Source: JBJHBP01 sp050485645 (GTDB taxonomy: Bacteria > Pseudomonadota > Gammaproteobacteria > Steroidobacterales > Rariloculaceae). From it: a stretch of DNA of 64,000 nt. Both the position numbers and the translations under genes were made by a program. Positions 6,596-16,091 of this stretch are shown piece after piece. Location: the NCBI GenBank assembly GCA_050485645.1, contig JBJHBT010000007.1, positions 62,001 to 126,000 of the forward strand, read 5' to 3'. The notes under the pieces were generated by a model, which saw nothing but the letters and a program-made list of their open reading frames with translations, made no database searches and was not told the origin of the DNA. Each line of letters starts with the position of its first letter. Positions within the stretch are counted from its first letter, which is position 1.

Positions 6596-9478
6596 TCAGT
6601 CGAAGGTGTCGAGCGGCAAGGGTTCGATGCCGCGCGCCCGGTCGATCTGCTCGGCAACCTTGAAGGCCGCATCCAGCTCGCCGATGCCGTACTGCTGCAT
6701 CAGCCGATAGCGCTCGGCTTTCTCCTCCGGCTCGGTCATCGCCATTGCCAGGTGGAGGCTGGGCGGGACCGCGCGGAAAAGCACCTCCATCGACTTCGAC
6801 AGGATCACGCCCTCGGAGAACTTACCCGCTTCTTTGCGCGCCGACAGCATCAGCGCTTTCTGCGCCGGGTTGAGTTCACGAAAACGGGCAACCTTCTCGA
6901 CCTCATCGGGTGGCATGCTGAGGCAGATCCACCACTCGATCATCGACAGCATCGGTTCGGCGGCTCTCGGCAGGTCATCCAGGTTCTGTGTCGCCAACCA
7001 GAACCAGGCGCCGAGCTTGCGCCACATCTTCGTGATCTTGACCACGTAAGGCGCGAGCAGCGGATTGCGCGTGATGATGTGGCCTTCGTCGGTGACGTTG
7101 ACGATGGGCCGCCCCAGGAATTGATCCCTTTCCGCGATGTTGTTGACGGTGTTGACCAGTGAGATGTAGGCGATGGAGAGCTGTGCGTTGTAGCCCTCTC
7201 TGGCGAACGTCGCGAGATCGACGATCGTGATGTCGGCTTCCGGCCAAGGCGTGCCGGGCCTGTTGAACATCTCTCCATCCAGCCCTTGGCACAGCATGTC
7301 CATCGCATCGGCCATCTCCAGCAGCCGCGCGCGCCGCGCTTCCGGTAGCGCCATGTCATTGCTGCGTTCGCGCAGTGCGTCGCGCACGTCCTCGGTGAGC
7401 ACCGTCCGCTTCTCAGGGACGCAGCGATGCGCCGCATCGAGGATGCACTGGCGGATCAGGCTGCGATCGGCGCGGGTCATGCGCGCTTCTTCACGCTCTT
7501 CGCCGCCGGTGATCATGAGGCGCGCCGTGATCTCCAGTTCACCGAGTACGTCGCGCTGCTCGTCGCCTTCGCTAGATGTGTCCACCGTGTCCTGATCCTC
7601 GTCCAGCGCATCGACATCCAGCGTCTGGACCTGGCCGGGGGTATCGACCAGGCGCCAGGCATCGGCGAAAGGGGCGAGACTCACGCCGGCACCGGGCGCG
7701 AGTTTTACCCGATGCACAGTCAGGCCCAGGCGCCGCGCGAAGTCGCCGAACAGGCCGAAGCTGTTGCCCGCTTCGACCACGAACAGCCGCGGTCGATAGA
7801 TCGCGACGAGCTGGTGGAGGATGTTATTGAGCGTGGCCGACTTGCCCGAGCCGGTCGGCCCGAACAGGAACAGGTGCGCGTTCATTTGCCGGTCGAGCCG
7901 GTTGAGTGGATCGAGGGTGATGGTGCCGCCACCGCGATCGAAGAATGTGATGCCGGGATGGCCGGTACCCTGGCTGCGCCCCCACACGGGTGCGAGGTTC
8001 GCCGCGTGCTGCGCCCACATCAGTTGCGTGTACCACTGGCGCCGGTCCTTGGTCGGGTCGTAGAGGCCGGGTAGCCAGCGCAGATAGGTGTTGAGCGGCG
8101 CGACCTCATCGTCCTCCCGCACGGGTTGCAAGCCGGCATTGAGCATCACGTTGGCGAGCTGCAGGCCGCGCGCGTCGAGTTCGGCCAGGTCGCGTCCGCG
8201 CAGGTAGAAGGCCAGCGCCCCGCGGTAGAGCTTGTGCGCGTTGCCGATCAGGGCGCGGGCCTGCTGCACGTCCTGCCGCGTCTGCTCGGACGCCAGCGTC
8301 TCGCCGACGGCTTTCTTGCCCAGGTAGTTCAGATGCGCCTCCAACACGTCCTGCGGCGTGGCAACCAGCGTCAGGCACATCACCGTGTCCTCGGGCATCT
8401 GGTCGAACAAGGCATTGAAGGCGTTGCCGCCTTTGCGCGTTTCCCCGGTCAGGTGTCCGGTCGTCGGTGGCGTGCGCAGGCGATCCAGCACGATGACCCG
8501 ATGCGGCATGTCGTCGAAGCACCACACCCCGTTCGCCACGTCGGAGCGTGGCTGGCCGAAGAACAGGCGCTGCGAGAAGTCCGTGCCGCTGGCGAGTTCG
8601 ATCTCGCCCTCGTCCGTTTCTTCAGGGTAGGCGGCCAGCTCATAGAAGCGCTCACGATCAGCGGCCGTCGCGCCCAGCAGGCTCGGGTGTGGATTGAACC
8701 AACGCAACAACCAGGCGTGAATGTCCGCCGCGCCCAGGCGCCGCGCCTTGACCCCGGCATTGGTAAGGCCGCCGATCAGCCGGTCGCACACCGTTGCCAG
8801 GGCTTGCTCGGGCGATTGCCCGCGACGGCGCGAAGCGCCCGGTGCGCGGCGATAAACCACCATGCGCACGCGCCGCGTCTGGCCGCGCCACGGCAGATGG
8901 GTAACGGCGGTGTCCTCGAACAAACCGCCGGGCTTCGCGATGGCGCGCAGGTGATGCGTGAGAAAGCGAAGGTAGAAATCGGTGAACGCGCTGCCTTGAG
9001 CGCGCGGCTGAATGTAGTCCTGCAATGTCCGCAGATAACTCGCCCAATCCGCTTCGTCCTGCGCGTAGAGCTGCACCACCCAGGGCTGCTCGTCGAGTTC
9101 GTCGAAACTGTCCTGCAGGGCATTTTCCAGCGCGTCACGCACTTGCCACAGCCAATGCGCTTCACGTCCCTCGGTGCCGATCGGGGTCAACTCGAAGCAG
9201 GCGGCGACCGATTCCCCATCCTCCAGCAGCATGCAGCCGGAATCAGGCAGGTACTCGACCCAGGGCAGCAGATCCACGAAAGAAGGCGCTACGTCGTACA
9301 GCGCCTGCTCGTCGGCCAGCGTGGCCGGCCTGCGCTGCGGATCGCGTGCGGTGCCGGGCTCGGGGATGCCGTGCGCCTTCAGCGTTGCGACGTGGCGTTC
9401 CCAGGCGTCGGCGTGCGGCATCTCGGGTTCCCTGGATGCCGGCGCAGCCTTGCGCGGCCACGGCAGCGACCAGGCCAT
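6596..9478 (-). CDS. traC: Conjugative transfer ATPase, VirB4/TraC type (PFL_4706 family, TIGR03744)
   Basis: 960 residues, the usual size for the GI-type VirB4 ATPase. The N-terminal half (about 1-430) is the TraC-like domain that docks to the inner-membrane channel. The C-terminal half is a RecA-like motor with Walker A GPTGSGKSATLN at about 545-556 and an acidic Walker B region (VNVTDEGHIITRN) at about 795-805. ATP hydrolysis powers assembly of the type IV secretion channel and substrate transfer. The gene begins directly after the stop of the lipoprotein gene with no spacing. Confidence 0.95.
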   Translation of the reverse strand: MAWSLPWPRKAAPASREPEMPHADAWERHVATLKAHGIPEPGTARDPQRRPATLADEQALYDVAPSFVDLLPWVEYLPDSGCMLLEDGESVAACFELTPIGTEGREAHWLWQVRDALENALQDSFDELDEQPWVVQLYAQDEADWASYLRTLQDYIQPRAQGSAFTDFYLRFLTHHLRAIAKPGGLFEDTAVTHLPWRGQTRRVRMVVYRRAPGASRRRGQSPEQALATVCDRLIGGLTNAGVKARRLGAADIHAWLLRWFNPHPSLLGATAADRERFYELAAYPEETDEGEIELASGTDFSQRLFFGQPRSDVANGVWCFDDMPHRVIVLDRLRTPPTTGHLTGETRKGGNAFNALFDQMPEDTVMCLTLVATPQDVLEAHLNYLGKKAVGETLASEQTRQDVQQARALIGNAHKLYRGALAFYLRGRDLAELDARGLQLANVMLNAGLQPVREDDEVAPLNTYLRWLPGLYDPTKDRRQWYTQLMWAQHAANLAPVWGRSQGTGHPGITFFDRGGGTITLDPLNRLDRQMNAHLFLFGPTGSGKSATLNNILHQLVAIYRPRLFVVEAGNSFGLFGDFARRLGLTVHRVKLAPGAGVSLAPFADAWRLVDTPGQVQTLDVDALDEDQDTVDTSSEGDEQRDVLGELEITARLMITGGEEREEARMTRADRSLIRQCILDAAHRCVPEKRTVLTEDVRDALRERSNDMALPEARRARLLEMADAMDMLCQGLDGEMFNRPGTPWPEADITIVDLATFAREGYNAQLSIAYISLVNTVNNIAERDQFLGRPIVNVTDEGHIITRNPLLAPYVVKITKMWRKLGAWFWLATQNLDDLPRAAEPMLSMIEWWICLSMPPDEVEKVARFRELNPAQKALMLSARKEAGKFSEGVILSKSMEVLFRAVPPSLHLAMAMTEPEEKAERYRLMQQYGIGELDAAFKVAEQIDRARGIEPLPLDTFD

Positions 9479-9913
9479 TCAGTAGTCCTCCACCCGTTCG
9501 CCCGGCAGCGCGTACTGCACGCGCTGATACAAGGGGAATACGGTGCTGTAGCCGGGCACGGGTACCGGGTCGGTGCCGGCCAGATGCGGGAACACGTACA
9601 TCAGCAAGTCCGGGTTCGGCAGGCGATGGAACTGTCGGTAAATCTCGTTCTGCGCGGTACGGGTGTAGCGGGCTTGCACGCCGGGTGCAGCCTGCACGTC
9701 CGCATCGGTCAGCGGCCGACGCAAGGTCTGCCGGGCATCCAGCAGTTCGCGCGAGGCACGGTCGCTACCTGCGGAGCCGCCCGTCTCCTGATGCCAGATG
9801 TCGAGCATGGTCCGGTCGCCGTGGGTCAGCAGTTCCTCCTTGCTGGTCGCGCAGCCGGCCAATGCGATGATCGCGAGCACGACGGCGAGTCGTTCAATCC
9901 AGGTCCGTGACAT
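9479..9913 (-). CDS. Conjugative transfer region lipoprotein (TIGR03751 family)
   Basis: 144 residues. A short signal ends in the lipobox LAGC (about residues 18-21), so the mature protein should be lipid-anchored, probably in the outer membrane like VirB7-type lipoproteins. The ATG at 9913 lies inside the end of the PFL_4705-family gene (20-base overlap). This pairing of lipoprotein and VirB10-like gene is standard in GI-type systems. Confidence 0.87.
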   Translation of the reverse strand: MSRTWIERLAVVLAIIALAGCATSKEELLTHGDRTMLDIWHQETGGSAGSDRASRELLDARQTLRRPLTDADVQAAPGVQARYTRTAQNEIYRQFHRLPNPDLLMYVFPHLAGTDPVPVPGYSTVFPLYQRVQYALPGERVEDY

Positions 9914-11321
9914 GGACACCTCCGAGGCGGTGATCGACGCGGCGACCCTTGGCGTCGTAATCGATGGTGAGCGGCTGCTCGATATGCACGGCAACCTTGG
10001 CGCCGGGTTCGACGTAGACCGCGGCGAAGGCCTGGCCGTAGAGCTTGTTCACCCACTGCGACATCTCCTGCACCCCGCCCGCGAGGATGCGACCCATCGC
10101 CTCGTTGGCAGTGATGCCGACGGTGCCGAGCGATCCGTCGCTGCCGATGTAGGACATCCGGCCGCTGTCCGAATCGATCAGCGATGCCGCGCCGGCACCC
10201 GCAGCGGTGATCAGGGCCTGGGTGCCGAGGTACTGTTGCGCGTTGCTCCGGCGTGCGCCGCTGACGCAGGGAATGCCATAAGGGTCACTGATCCAGCCGA
10301 GGCCACCTTGAATGCCGGCGTCGTTCCGGTTGTTGTTGCTGCCGCTGCTCTGGCCGGTATCTTCCGGCAGCGTGCGGATGGTGCCGTCCTCGAACACGAA
10401 GGTGATCGAGCGAATCTGCCCGCGCACGCAGGAAAGCGTCCAATCACCCGAGGCCGTGCCGCTGACCACGGCGCCGGCCACGTCTGGCAGGTCGATGCCA
10501 TTCGCAGTGAGGTTGTCCGGGCCGATGACGACCTTGAACGGATAGGGATCGTTCACCGTGCCGTCGATGGGTACGCGCCCGATGAGTGCCGTCATCGCGA
10601 TCGAGCCCATCAAGGTCGCGTTCGCCGGCACGGTATAGACCGCTTGCAGCGACGGGGTGCCGACGGCGCCGCCGGTGGCACGGCCGAGCGTATCGGATGC
10701 CGAATCCAGGGCTTGCCGAGCGGGACCGAAATCGTTGGGGAAGCTGAAGCCGCTGCGGCTGCCGTTCCTGCCGTCGGCTGGCCTGGCGTCGTCGGGTTCG
10801 ATCCAGCGCACGCCATCACGGTCGAAGCGCTGCCCATCGCCTTCTTCGAGCCCCAGGCCAATCGGCAGATCGGCATGACCGGCCCTGCCGCCCAGGCCTT
10901 CGATCTGGCGCTGCAGATCCTGCAACAGACCTTGCGCCTGCTGCCGTTCGCTCGCCACCCGCTCGCGATCCTGGCGCAGTTGCGTGCGCTCGGTGTCCAG
11001 CGTGCTCTGAATGCGTTGGTCGATCGACTGCTCGCGCTGGCGCAGGCGTTCGTTCTCGGCCCGTTGCGTGCGGTTGTCGGAAAGCGCGGTCTGCAACTCG
11101 CTGCGCAACTGCCGGACTTGGGCGACCAGCGTGGCGACCGTATCGCGAGGCGTGTCGCCCTCGATGCCAAGCGCCCGCATCTCGTCGGCCGTCAGTTGGC
11201 TGCCGGCGTCGCCCAGCATCGGCGGCGCGGCGGGATCAACCGAGAACAGCTTGATGCCGACGAACACCAGCAGCAGCGCCATCGGCAGCATCAACCACTT
11301 GAGCAGGCCGTTACTCCTCAT
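9894..11321 (-). CDS. Integrating conjugative element protein, PFL_4705 family (TIGR03752, TraB/VirB10-like)
   Basis: 475 residues. One N-terminal membrane segment (about 7-24) is followed by a long coiled coil (about 55-125, rich in Arg/Gln/Glu), a Pro/Gly/Asp linker and a beta-rich C-terminal domain from about 190. This is the layout of VirB10/TraB proteins, which span from the inner membrane to the outer-membrane core complex. The start at ATG 11321 has AAGGAG upstream and overlaps the end of the PFL_4704 gene by 11 bases. Longer upstream starts would add a non-conserved extension and were rejected. Confidence 0.9.
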   Translation of the reverse strand: MRSNGLLKWLMLPMALLLVFVGIKLFSVDPAAPPMLGDAGSQLTADEMRALGIEGDTPRDTVATLVAQVRQLRSELQTALSDNRTQRAENERLRQREQSIDQRIQSTLDTERTQLRQDRERVASERQQAQGLLQDLQRQIEGLGGRAGHADLPIGLGLEEGDGQRFDRDGVRWIEPDDARPADGRNGSRSGFSFPNDFGPARQALDSASDTLGRATGGAVGTPSLQAVYTVPANATLMGSIAMTALIGRVPIDGTVNDPYPFKVVIGPDNLTANGIDLPDVAGAVVSGTASGDWTLSCVRGQIRSITFVFEDGTIRTLPEDTGQSSGSNNNRNDAGIQGGLGWISDPYGIPCVSGARRSNAQQYLGTQALITAAGAGAASLIDSDSGRMSYIGSDGSLGTVGITANEAMGRILAGGVQEMSQWVNKLYGQAFAAVYVEPGAKVAVHIEQPLTIDYDAKGRRVDHRLGGVHVTDLD

Positions 11322-12204
11322 GGCCGGCTCCTTGGGCATGGCCGGCCGCGTTGGATGCCGGCAGGTTGAGCGAGGCATCGACCGGACTGATGACCGGCAG
11401 CAGCGACTGCGCCAGGCCGCGGCCGCGCGTCACCAAGTACACCACGGTGGTGTCGTGCGCATCGCCCGCCGGTCCCAGGTCGGGATGCTGGAACGTCGCG
11501 GTGAGGAAATCGCCCTGCAGGGCACGCGGGTCCAGCGCGACCCAGCGGGCGGATGTGTTGGTCAGCCTGATGGCCGTCACCCACTGATCTTCCAGCCGCC
11601 ATGCCGCCAGCGCCCTGGCGCGCACCGGCAAGGTGGGTAGCAGCGTGTCCAGCGCCAGGTCGCGCCGCAGGTTCACGCGCACGATGCCGTTCACCGACTC
11701 CACCGTGCGCAGGGGCGCGTACAGGGTCTGTGCCGCGTAGCGCGTCAGCACCACGGGGATCGGCGTTTCGCGCGTGGATTGCCGCGCCGTCTCGGTGGTT
11801 GGTTGCCGGGCAGTGGACTCGTCGTGATCGCCATAACGTGTCGCGCGCGACGTGCCTTCGACGATGCGCACGGGTTCCAGCGGCGCGTCGCCAGGCTCGG
11901 CGGACACGTCGAGCAGGATCAGCGCGCCGGTATCGGCATCCTGCAGTTGCAGACGGGTCGGCTCGATCGGTTCATTGGCGCGCAGGTAGATGGCTCCCCC
12001 GGCGCTCTGCACGCGCAGGCGCTCGCCCGCTGAGGCCGGTACGCCGACTCGGACGTTGCGCTCGATGAAGATCACGCGCTCGTGGCCGACGACCAGGGGC
12101 ACGGTGAGCGGCAGCCGCTCCCAGCGCAGGATCTCCACGGCATGCGCCGGGGCGAACAAAACGAGAGCGAGTGCCGCGAAGGTGTGCGGGAGCAGACGGC
12201 TCAT
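11311..12204 (-). CDS. Integrating conjugative element protein, PFL_4704 family (TIGR03749, DUF3438; VirB9/TraK-like)
   Basis: 297 residues with a signal peptide (about 1-22, ending APAHA) and a beta-rich periplasmic body. The N-terminal repeats (VEILRWERLPLTVPLVVGHE) resemble the N-terminal domain of VirB9/TraK core-complex proteins. A low-complexity Thr/Arg linker lies at about 140-165. It overlaps the upstream VirB8-like gene by four bases and the VirB10-like gene by 11, so it is tightly coupled with its assembly partners. Confidence 0.88.
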   Translation of the reverse strand: MSRLLPHTFAALALVLFAPAHAVEILRWERLPLTVPLVVGHERVIFIERNVRVGVPASAGERLRVQSAGGAIYLRANEPIEPTRLQLQDADTGALILLDVSAEPGDAPLEPVRIVEGTSRATRYGDHDESTARQPTTETARQSTRETPIPVVLTRYAAQTLYAPLRTVESVNGIVRVNLRRDLALDTLLPTLPVRARALAAWRLEDQWVTAIRLTNTSARWVALDPRALQGDFLTATFQHPDLGPAGDAHDTTVVYLVTRGRGLAQSLLPVISPVDASLNLPASNAAGHAQGAGHEE

Positions 12205-12845
12205 GGGGATTCTTCCTGCGGCGTCGCGATACGCTGCGGGGCGCCGTCGTAGCAGTCGATGACGAGCCCGAAGGGGTTGAGCGCCGGATCGACATCCACC
12301 CGTGCGACCTTGAGGGGGTACCTCACGAAGGCGCGCTTGACCTGTTCGGAGGCGTAATACTCGTCGGCGGTGACATCGAGGGTCACGACCCAATCGCGAG
12401 CGGAGACCGTCCGCACCCGAAGTGTCGGATTGTCGCCGTAGCCGCGACCGGGAATCTCGTAGATGCCGCGCACGCGGCGTCGCAACTCACTGGCATTGCG
12501 GCGGAACTCGTAGTCCTGCTGCAAGAAGGCCAGGCAGGCGGGCGTGAAGTAGTTCGACAGCGCATGGATGTTGCGCGCGTAGTCGTCCTCGCCGTTTGTC
12601 GGCCAGCGCTGCACCTGCTGCCAGACGTAGAAGGTGAAAGCGTAGACCGACTCCGGGGGCACTTCCCACCACTTGCGCACGCTGCCGGAACGCAGGTCCG
12701 GCGGCACGTGGATGGTCAGATCGCGCGGCGCGCTCCACCAGCCGAAGCCCAGCACCAGGGCGACGGTGAACAGCGCGCCCGCACCCAGGCGCAAGGTCTT
12801 GATGTGCGCCTGCAGGTGCGTGACTTCGTTCTTGAAGCGGCTCAT
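12201..12845 (-). CDS. Integrating conjugative element protein, PFL_4703 family (TIGR03746, DUF2895; VirB8/TraE-like)
   Basis: 214 residues: a cytoplasmic basic N-terminus (MSRFKNEVTHLQAHIKTLRL), one membrane segment (about 21-40) and a periplasmic domain of about 170 residues. This is the topology of VirB8/TraE inner-membrane assembly factors. It shares four bases with the genes on both sides, consistent with one polycistronic message. Confidence 0.88.
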   Translation of the reverse strand: MSRFKNEVTHLQAHIKTLRLGAGALFTVALVLGFGWWSAPRDLTIHVPPDLRSGSVRKWWEVPPESVYAFTFYVWQQVQRWPTNGEDDYARNIHALSNYFTPACLAFLQQDYEFRRNASELRRRVRGIYEIPGRGYGDNPTLRVRTVSARDWVVTLDVTADEYYASEQVKRAFVRYPLKVARVDVDPALNPFGLVIDCYDGAPQRIATPQEESP

Positions 12846-13246
12846 GGTGCGTTCCGCCTCCGCCGCGTGGTCCAGTAGCCCGAGCGCGTGATCAGGGCTT
12901 CGCTACCCACGCTGCGTGCGACCAGAGGCTGGCGGCACGCGAGCCACCACTGGAGCCGCCGGTACAGCCAGGTATCGGGCCGCCCGCGCTTGTGGCGCCG
13001 CAATGCACCGCCGCCTGCGAAGACGCCCACGGCGACGGCGGCCACGATCACGGTCGGCGCCATCGCCAGCGTGGCGGTCAGCCAGGCTAGGGGAATGCCG
13101 AGCACCAGGCCCGCGACGGCCGACAGCCCCGCGCAGATCCACAGCTCGTCGGCCGTCAGCCCGAGCACGACCACGGGTTGGCGGTTCAAGTGGTGCGGCA
13201 AGAACGTCACCATGCCGTCGCGCTGGCTGTCCGGACTCCCAGGCAT
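12842..13246 (-). CDS. Conjugative transfer region protein, TIGR03750 family (DUF3487; VirB3/TraL-like)
   Basis: 134 residues with two closely spaced membrane helices (about 35-56 and 60-80) and a cytoplasmic basic tail (LRRHKRGRPDTWLYRRLQWW). The segment HHLNRQPVVVLGLTADEL before the first helix is typical of this family. VirB3-like proteins dock the VirB4 ATPase to the membrane. It is four bases overlapping with the VirB8-like gene and 12 bases from the upstream gene. Confidence 0.87.
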   Translation of the reverse strand: MPGSPDSQRDGMVTFLPHHLNRQPVVVLGLTADELWICAGLSAVAGLVLGIPLAWLTATLAMAPTVIVAAVAVGVFAGGGALRRHKRGRPDTWLYRRLQWWLACRQPLVARSVGSEALITRSGYWTTRRRRNAP

Positions 13247-13258
13247 GTGCCGGTCTCC

Positions 13259-13627
13259 TCACAAGATGCCGGTCGCTCGGGTGAGCAGCCAGATGCCCAC
13301 GACCAGAAGAATCGCGCCGACCGCGACGGTGAGGCCGAACTGGCCCCAGGTCTTGCGGCCGGTGTGGATCTCCGAATAGGTGCTGTAGGCGTGGTAGCAG
13401 ACGCCGATGAACATCGAGGCGACCACGAGCAGCGCGATCAGCATCACGATGTCGAAACCGTAGTTGCGCAGCGTCTCGATGATGCCGCTGCCGGTGCCGC
13501 GCGACGGGTTTTCGAGGGTCGGCAGGCCCTGCGCCTGTACGGCCGGCGACAAGCTCGCCGCGACCAGGGCGGCGGCAGTCAGGCTGGCGAGGCGTGAGCA
13601 GTGGGTGGAAACGGAACGGAAGGTCAT
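13259..13627 (-). CDS. Integrating conjugative element membrane protein, PFL_4702 family (TIGR03745, DUF2976; pilin-like)
   Basis: 122 residues with a cleavable signal (ending AVQAQ at about 33) and two hydrophobic helices (about 60-82 and 98-117). Size and topology fit a pilin-like or VirB2-like subunit of GI-type systems. The motif TGRKTWGQFGLTVAVGAILL between and within the helices is characteristic of the family. It lies in the run of small genes (PFL_4701, PFL_4702, TIGR03750) that usually precede the core-complex genes. Confidence 0.87.
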   Translation of the reverse strand: MTFRSVSTHCSRLASLTAAALVAASLSPAVQAQGLPTLENPSRGTGSGIIETLRNYGFDIVMLIALLVVASMFIGVCYHAYSTYSEIHTGRKTWGQFGLTVAVGAILLVVGIWLLTRATGIL

Positions 13628-13645
13628 GGTGGTGTCCCCTTTGCG

Positions 13646-13879
13646 TCAAGAGAGAAGAAAGAAAGTCAGCACCAGGTACATCGCGACGAACCTCACCGCG
13701 ACGCCGAGGAACTGACGTTGGGAAATACGATCTTCGGACCAGCCGACGTAGGCGGTGCGCAGCGCCCAGACGCCCCACAGCAGGAGCACGACGAACACGC
13801 CGCTGATCAACACGACGGAGACGTTCGCGGGGGTGAACCCGCTGTTGGCCTGGAAGGCGGCGAGCTGGTCGGCGGTCAT
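13646..13879 (-). CDS. Integrating conjugative element protein, PFL_4701 family (TIGR03758, DUF3262)
   Basis: 77 residues with two membrane helices (about 18-40 and 56-76), joined by a loop containing YVGWSEDRISQRQFLG. It overlaps the RAQPRD gene upstream by four bases. Small proteins of this family are thought to be pilin-like or channel components, but none has an experimentally settled role that I know of. Confidence 0.85.
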   Translation of the reverse strand: MTADQLAAFQANSGFTPANVSVVLISGVFVVLLLWGVWALRTAYVGWSEDRISQRQFLGVAVRFVAMYLVLTFFLLS

Positions 13880-14232
13880 GGGGTGTCCTCCTCCGCGGAC
13901 TCCTGGCGATAGCCGCCGACCAGCGCCACGGGATCGCGCGGTTGCGCGCGCTGAGGGGTCAGGTAGTCGCGGATGCCGGCCCGCACGCGCTCGATGTCTT
14001 CACGCAGCCGCACGTAGTCGAAGTGGTAGCGGGAGCCGTCCTGCCGCGGCAGGCTTGCGCTGTGCTCGGCCAGGCGATCGAGCAGGTCGAGCTGGCGCAA
14101 GAGCGCGGCCAGGTGCTCACGCTCCGGGCTGTTGTCGGCGGCGATGATGGGTGCAGACCCCAGCAGCAAGCACGCCAGTACGGCGCACGCAGTACGCCGC
14201 CATTCACTTGCTGGTTTGTTTGGGGTTGCCAT
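13876..14232 (-). CDS. RAQPRD family ICE protein
   Basis: 118 residues with a signal peptide (about 12-32) and a helical mature part. It carries the literal family signature RAQPRD near residue 97. It is exported to the periplasm as part of the GI-type transfer module. It is the first transfer gene to the left of the Gabija insertion, so its promoter must lie in 14233-14342 or it is read through from gajAB. That 110-base gap contains a GC-rich hairpin (CGGCGC / GCGCCG near 14275-14291) but no clear terminator U-tract. Confidence 0.9.
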   Translation of the reverse strand: MATPNKPASEWRRTACAVLACLLLGSAPIIAADNSPEREHLAALLRQLDLLDRLAEHSASLPRQDGSRYHFDYVRLREDIERVRAGIRDYLTPQRAQPRDPVALVGGYRQESAEEDTP

Positions 14233-14342
14233 CGCATCGATCCGACGTCATGTGGTCGGTTCGATGCTGCGGGATACGGCGCTCGGGCGCCGCTAGGAAT
14301 GGGAACGGCGGGGTAACCGGATTGTTCTAGCCTGACGTGCGT

Positions 14343-16091
14343 CTACGAAAATGCGACAGCATGGATATTCTGTGGCAAGAACCACCTTTCAAGTGTTGCG
14401 AGGGCTTCTGGCGAAAGCTGCTGAGTGAACAGCAGAGCAAGGCGGCGTTTTGGCCTTGAGCAGGCAACATAGAACAGGTTTCGATTGCGCTCGAAGGCCG
14501 CTTGTTTCCCTGGCGGGATGGCTGGTCTTCCTGCCAGTTCGAGCATCTCTCCGAAATTGTACTGATTCCACCCGCGACCGATTACAACAAGAACATTCTC
14601 GAACTCCGCGCCCTTTACTCCATGTTTGGTTTCAAAGGGAGAGTGCCCATCCAAGTAGCTCCGCAGCGCCGTGATTTCTGCATATCTGACTGCGTGCAGC
14701 TTCTCTATTTCCGCCAACGCGGCCGGCATCTCTTCGCCGCTCGTTCGATCAAATTCGCGCAGTTCCCGCTCACGCCTCTCGATGGTTTCCGGGAATCTTG
14801 GCTTCCGCCGGTTGAGCAGGTGGCCGACGACTTCTCCGACCGTGCCGGTTTCTCGAACTACCAGTAGCTGGCTCATTGCATCGTGCCAGGCTGCCTTGTC
14901 GGCCTGACTCCGTAATAGCGGCGTATTACCGCCCAGTGCATCGAACATGGCGCCGAATCTATTGGCGGAGAAGGCATCGCAAGCAGGCTCCAACTGGTCC
15001 ACGAAGAAGGCAATATACGGGTGTTCCTTCTTGGCAAATGACTCGTTGTAGCGAAAGACTGATGGCAAGCTGGCATAGCCCTGCTCACTGGCAAGAAGCC
15101 TATGCGTCAGCATGAGTACCTTTGTACTTTCCGGGGAAAAATCCCATCCATCTTGTGTCAAGGAGGCCTTCACTCCCTCAAGGGTGTCGTGGCCGACTTC
15201 CGAAGGTAAATCTCCTCCCCAATGGGCACCTGTTTGTCGTCCGCCAGTCCAGGTATTTGTATGAAATACGCTGACCTGTCCAATAGCGTCAGGGTCTTCG
15301 ACAAATTGTTGTAGCTCCGAGCGCATCCGGTTAAGGCAGTCAACAATGGCTTTGACTGATCGGAAGTTGGCTTCTTTGCCAATCTCTTTGACTTGCGGAT
15401 GCTCAAGTCCCCCGCATCCATTACCGTATATTTTTTGCCAATGATCGCCGAAGAATCCAAACAAGGGCGATGGTGGGCTTTCCAGAAACAGCCGCTGAAT
15501 CGCCTCAACCCAATCCTTATCGGTATCTTGATATTCATCCACAAGAATAATAGGGAACCGATCTGTCGTTATATGCCTAAATTTGGCATGCTCCATCAAT
15601 GAAACAGTGAGAGGCAACACATCATCGTAATGGAGAGACACGCGACCTTCACGAATGGAACGATGCCCAAAGCTGTATTCGATCACACGGTTACCCAGGC
15701 TGCCTCCGGCTTCCGCAATTCTCTCTTGCCATGCCGGCATCGCCTCAACCAAACCACGGAGTTGTTTCTGGAAGCCACTGATCAATGACCAACAGAAGGC
15801 ATGATTGGTGTCGCAGTACACCATTGGGCTTCTGTCAGTACGGGCGGCAATTTCATCGCGGGCCACATTGGTAAATGTAATGCACGCAATCTGCTTGTTT
15901 TTCCTTGGAAATGTGCTTTTGTGGCGCTCGATCAAATAGTGGAGCGCTTTGATGAGGGAGTAGGTCTTCCCAGCGCCTGCTCCAGCTTCTAGCCGGAAGT
16001 GCTCTCCGGCATCCAGGCTGCGGAACATGGCATCAAGAGCGCGCTGGCTGGCAACCTCGGCCGGTGACTGCGGATCAGGCATCAGCGGCAT
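14343..16091 (-). CDS. gajB: Gabija anti-phage protein GajB (UvrD/Rep-like helicase)
   Basis: 582 residues of superfamily 1A helicase. Walker A GAGAGKTYSL is at about 37-46, motif Ia ITFTNVARDEI at 71-81 and motif II VDEYQDTD at 184-191. Motif III-like FFGDHWQKIYGNG is at about 208-220, motif V-like TKHGVKGAEFENVLVV is near 480 and motif VI FYVACSRPKRRLALLF is near 545. In Gabija, GajB works with the GajA nuclease and is thought to sense DNA ends made during phage replication. It overlaps gajA by 17 bases, with GajA translated first, as in known Gabija loci. It is slightly longer than the 494-residue Bacillus cereus GajB. Base composition is visibly less GC-rich than the flanking transfer genes, which suggests separate acquisition. 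Confidence 0.82.
   Translation of the reverse strand: MPLMPDPQSPAEVASQRALDAMFRSLDAGEHFRLEAGAGAGKTYSLIKALHYLIERHKSTFPRKNKQIACITFTNVARDEIAARTDRSPMVYCDTNHAFCWSLISGFQKQLRGLVEAMPAWQERIAEAGGSLGNRVIEYSFGHRSIREGRVSLHYDDVLPLTVSLMEHAKFRHITTDRFPIILVDEYQDTDKDWVEAIQRLFLESPPSPLFGFFGDHWQKIYGNGCGGLEHPQVKEIGKEANFRSVKAIVDCLNRMRSELQQFVEDPDAIGQVSVFHTNTWTGGRQTGAHWGGDLPSEVGHDTLEGVKASLTQDGWDFSPESTKVLMLTHRLLASEQGYASLPSVFRYNESFAKKEHPYIAFFVDQLEPACDAFSANRFGAMFDALGGNTPLLRSQADKAAWHDAMSQLLVVRETGTVGEVVGHLLNRRKPRFPETIERRERELREFDRTSGEEMPAALAEIEKLHAVRYAEITALRSYLDGHSPFETKHGVKGAEFENVLVVIGRGWNQYNFGEMLELAGRPAIPPGKQAAFERNRNLFYVACSRPKRRLALLFTQQLSPEALATLERWFLPQNIHAVAFS

Noticed and set aside
8126..9910. 594-codon plus-strand ORF
   Set aside because: It is antisense to the VirB4-type ATPase and its lipoprotein neighbour; a shadow of codon bias.
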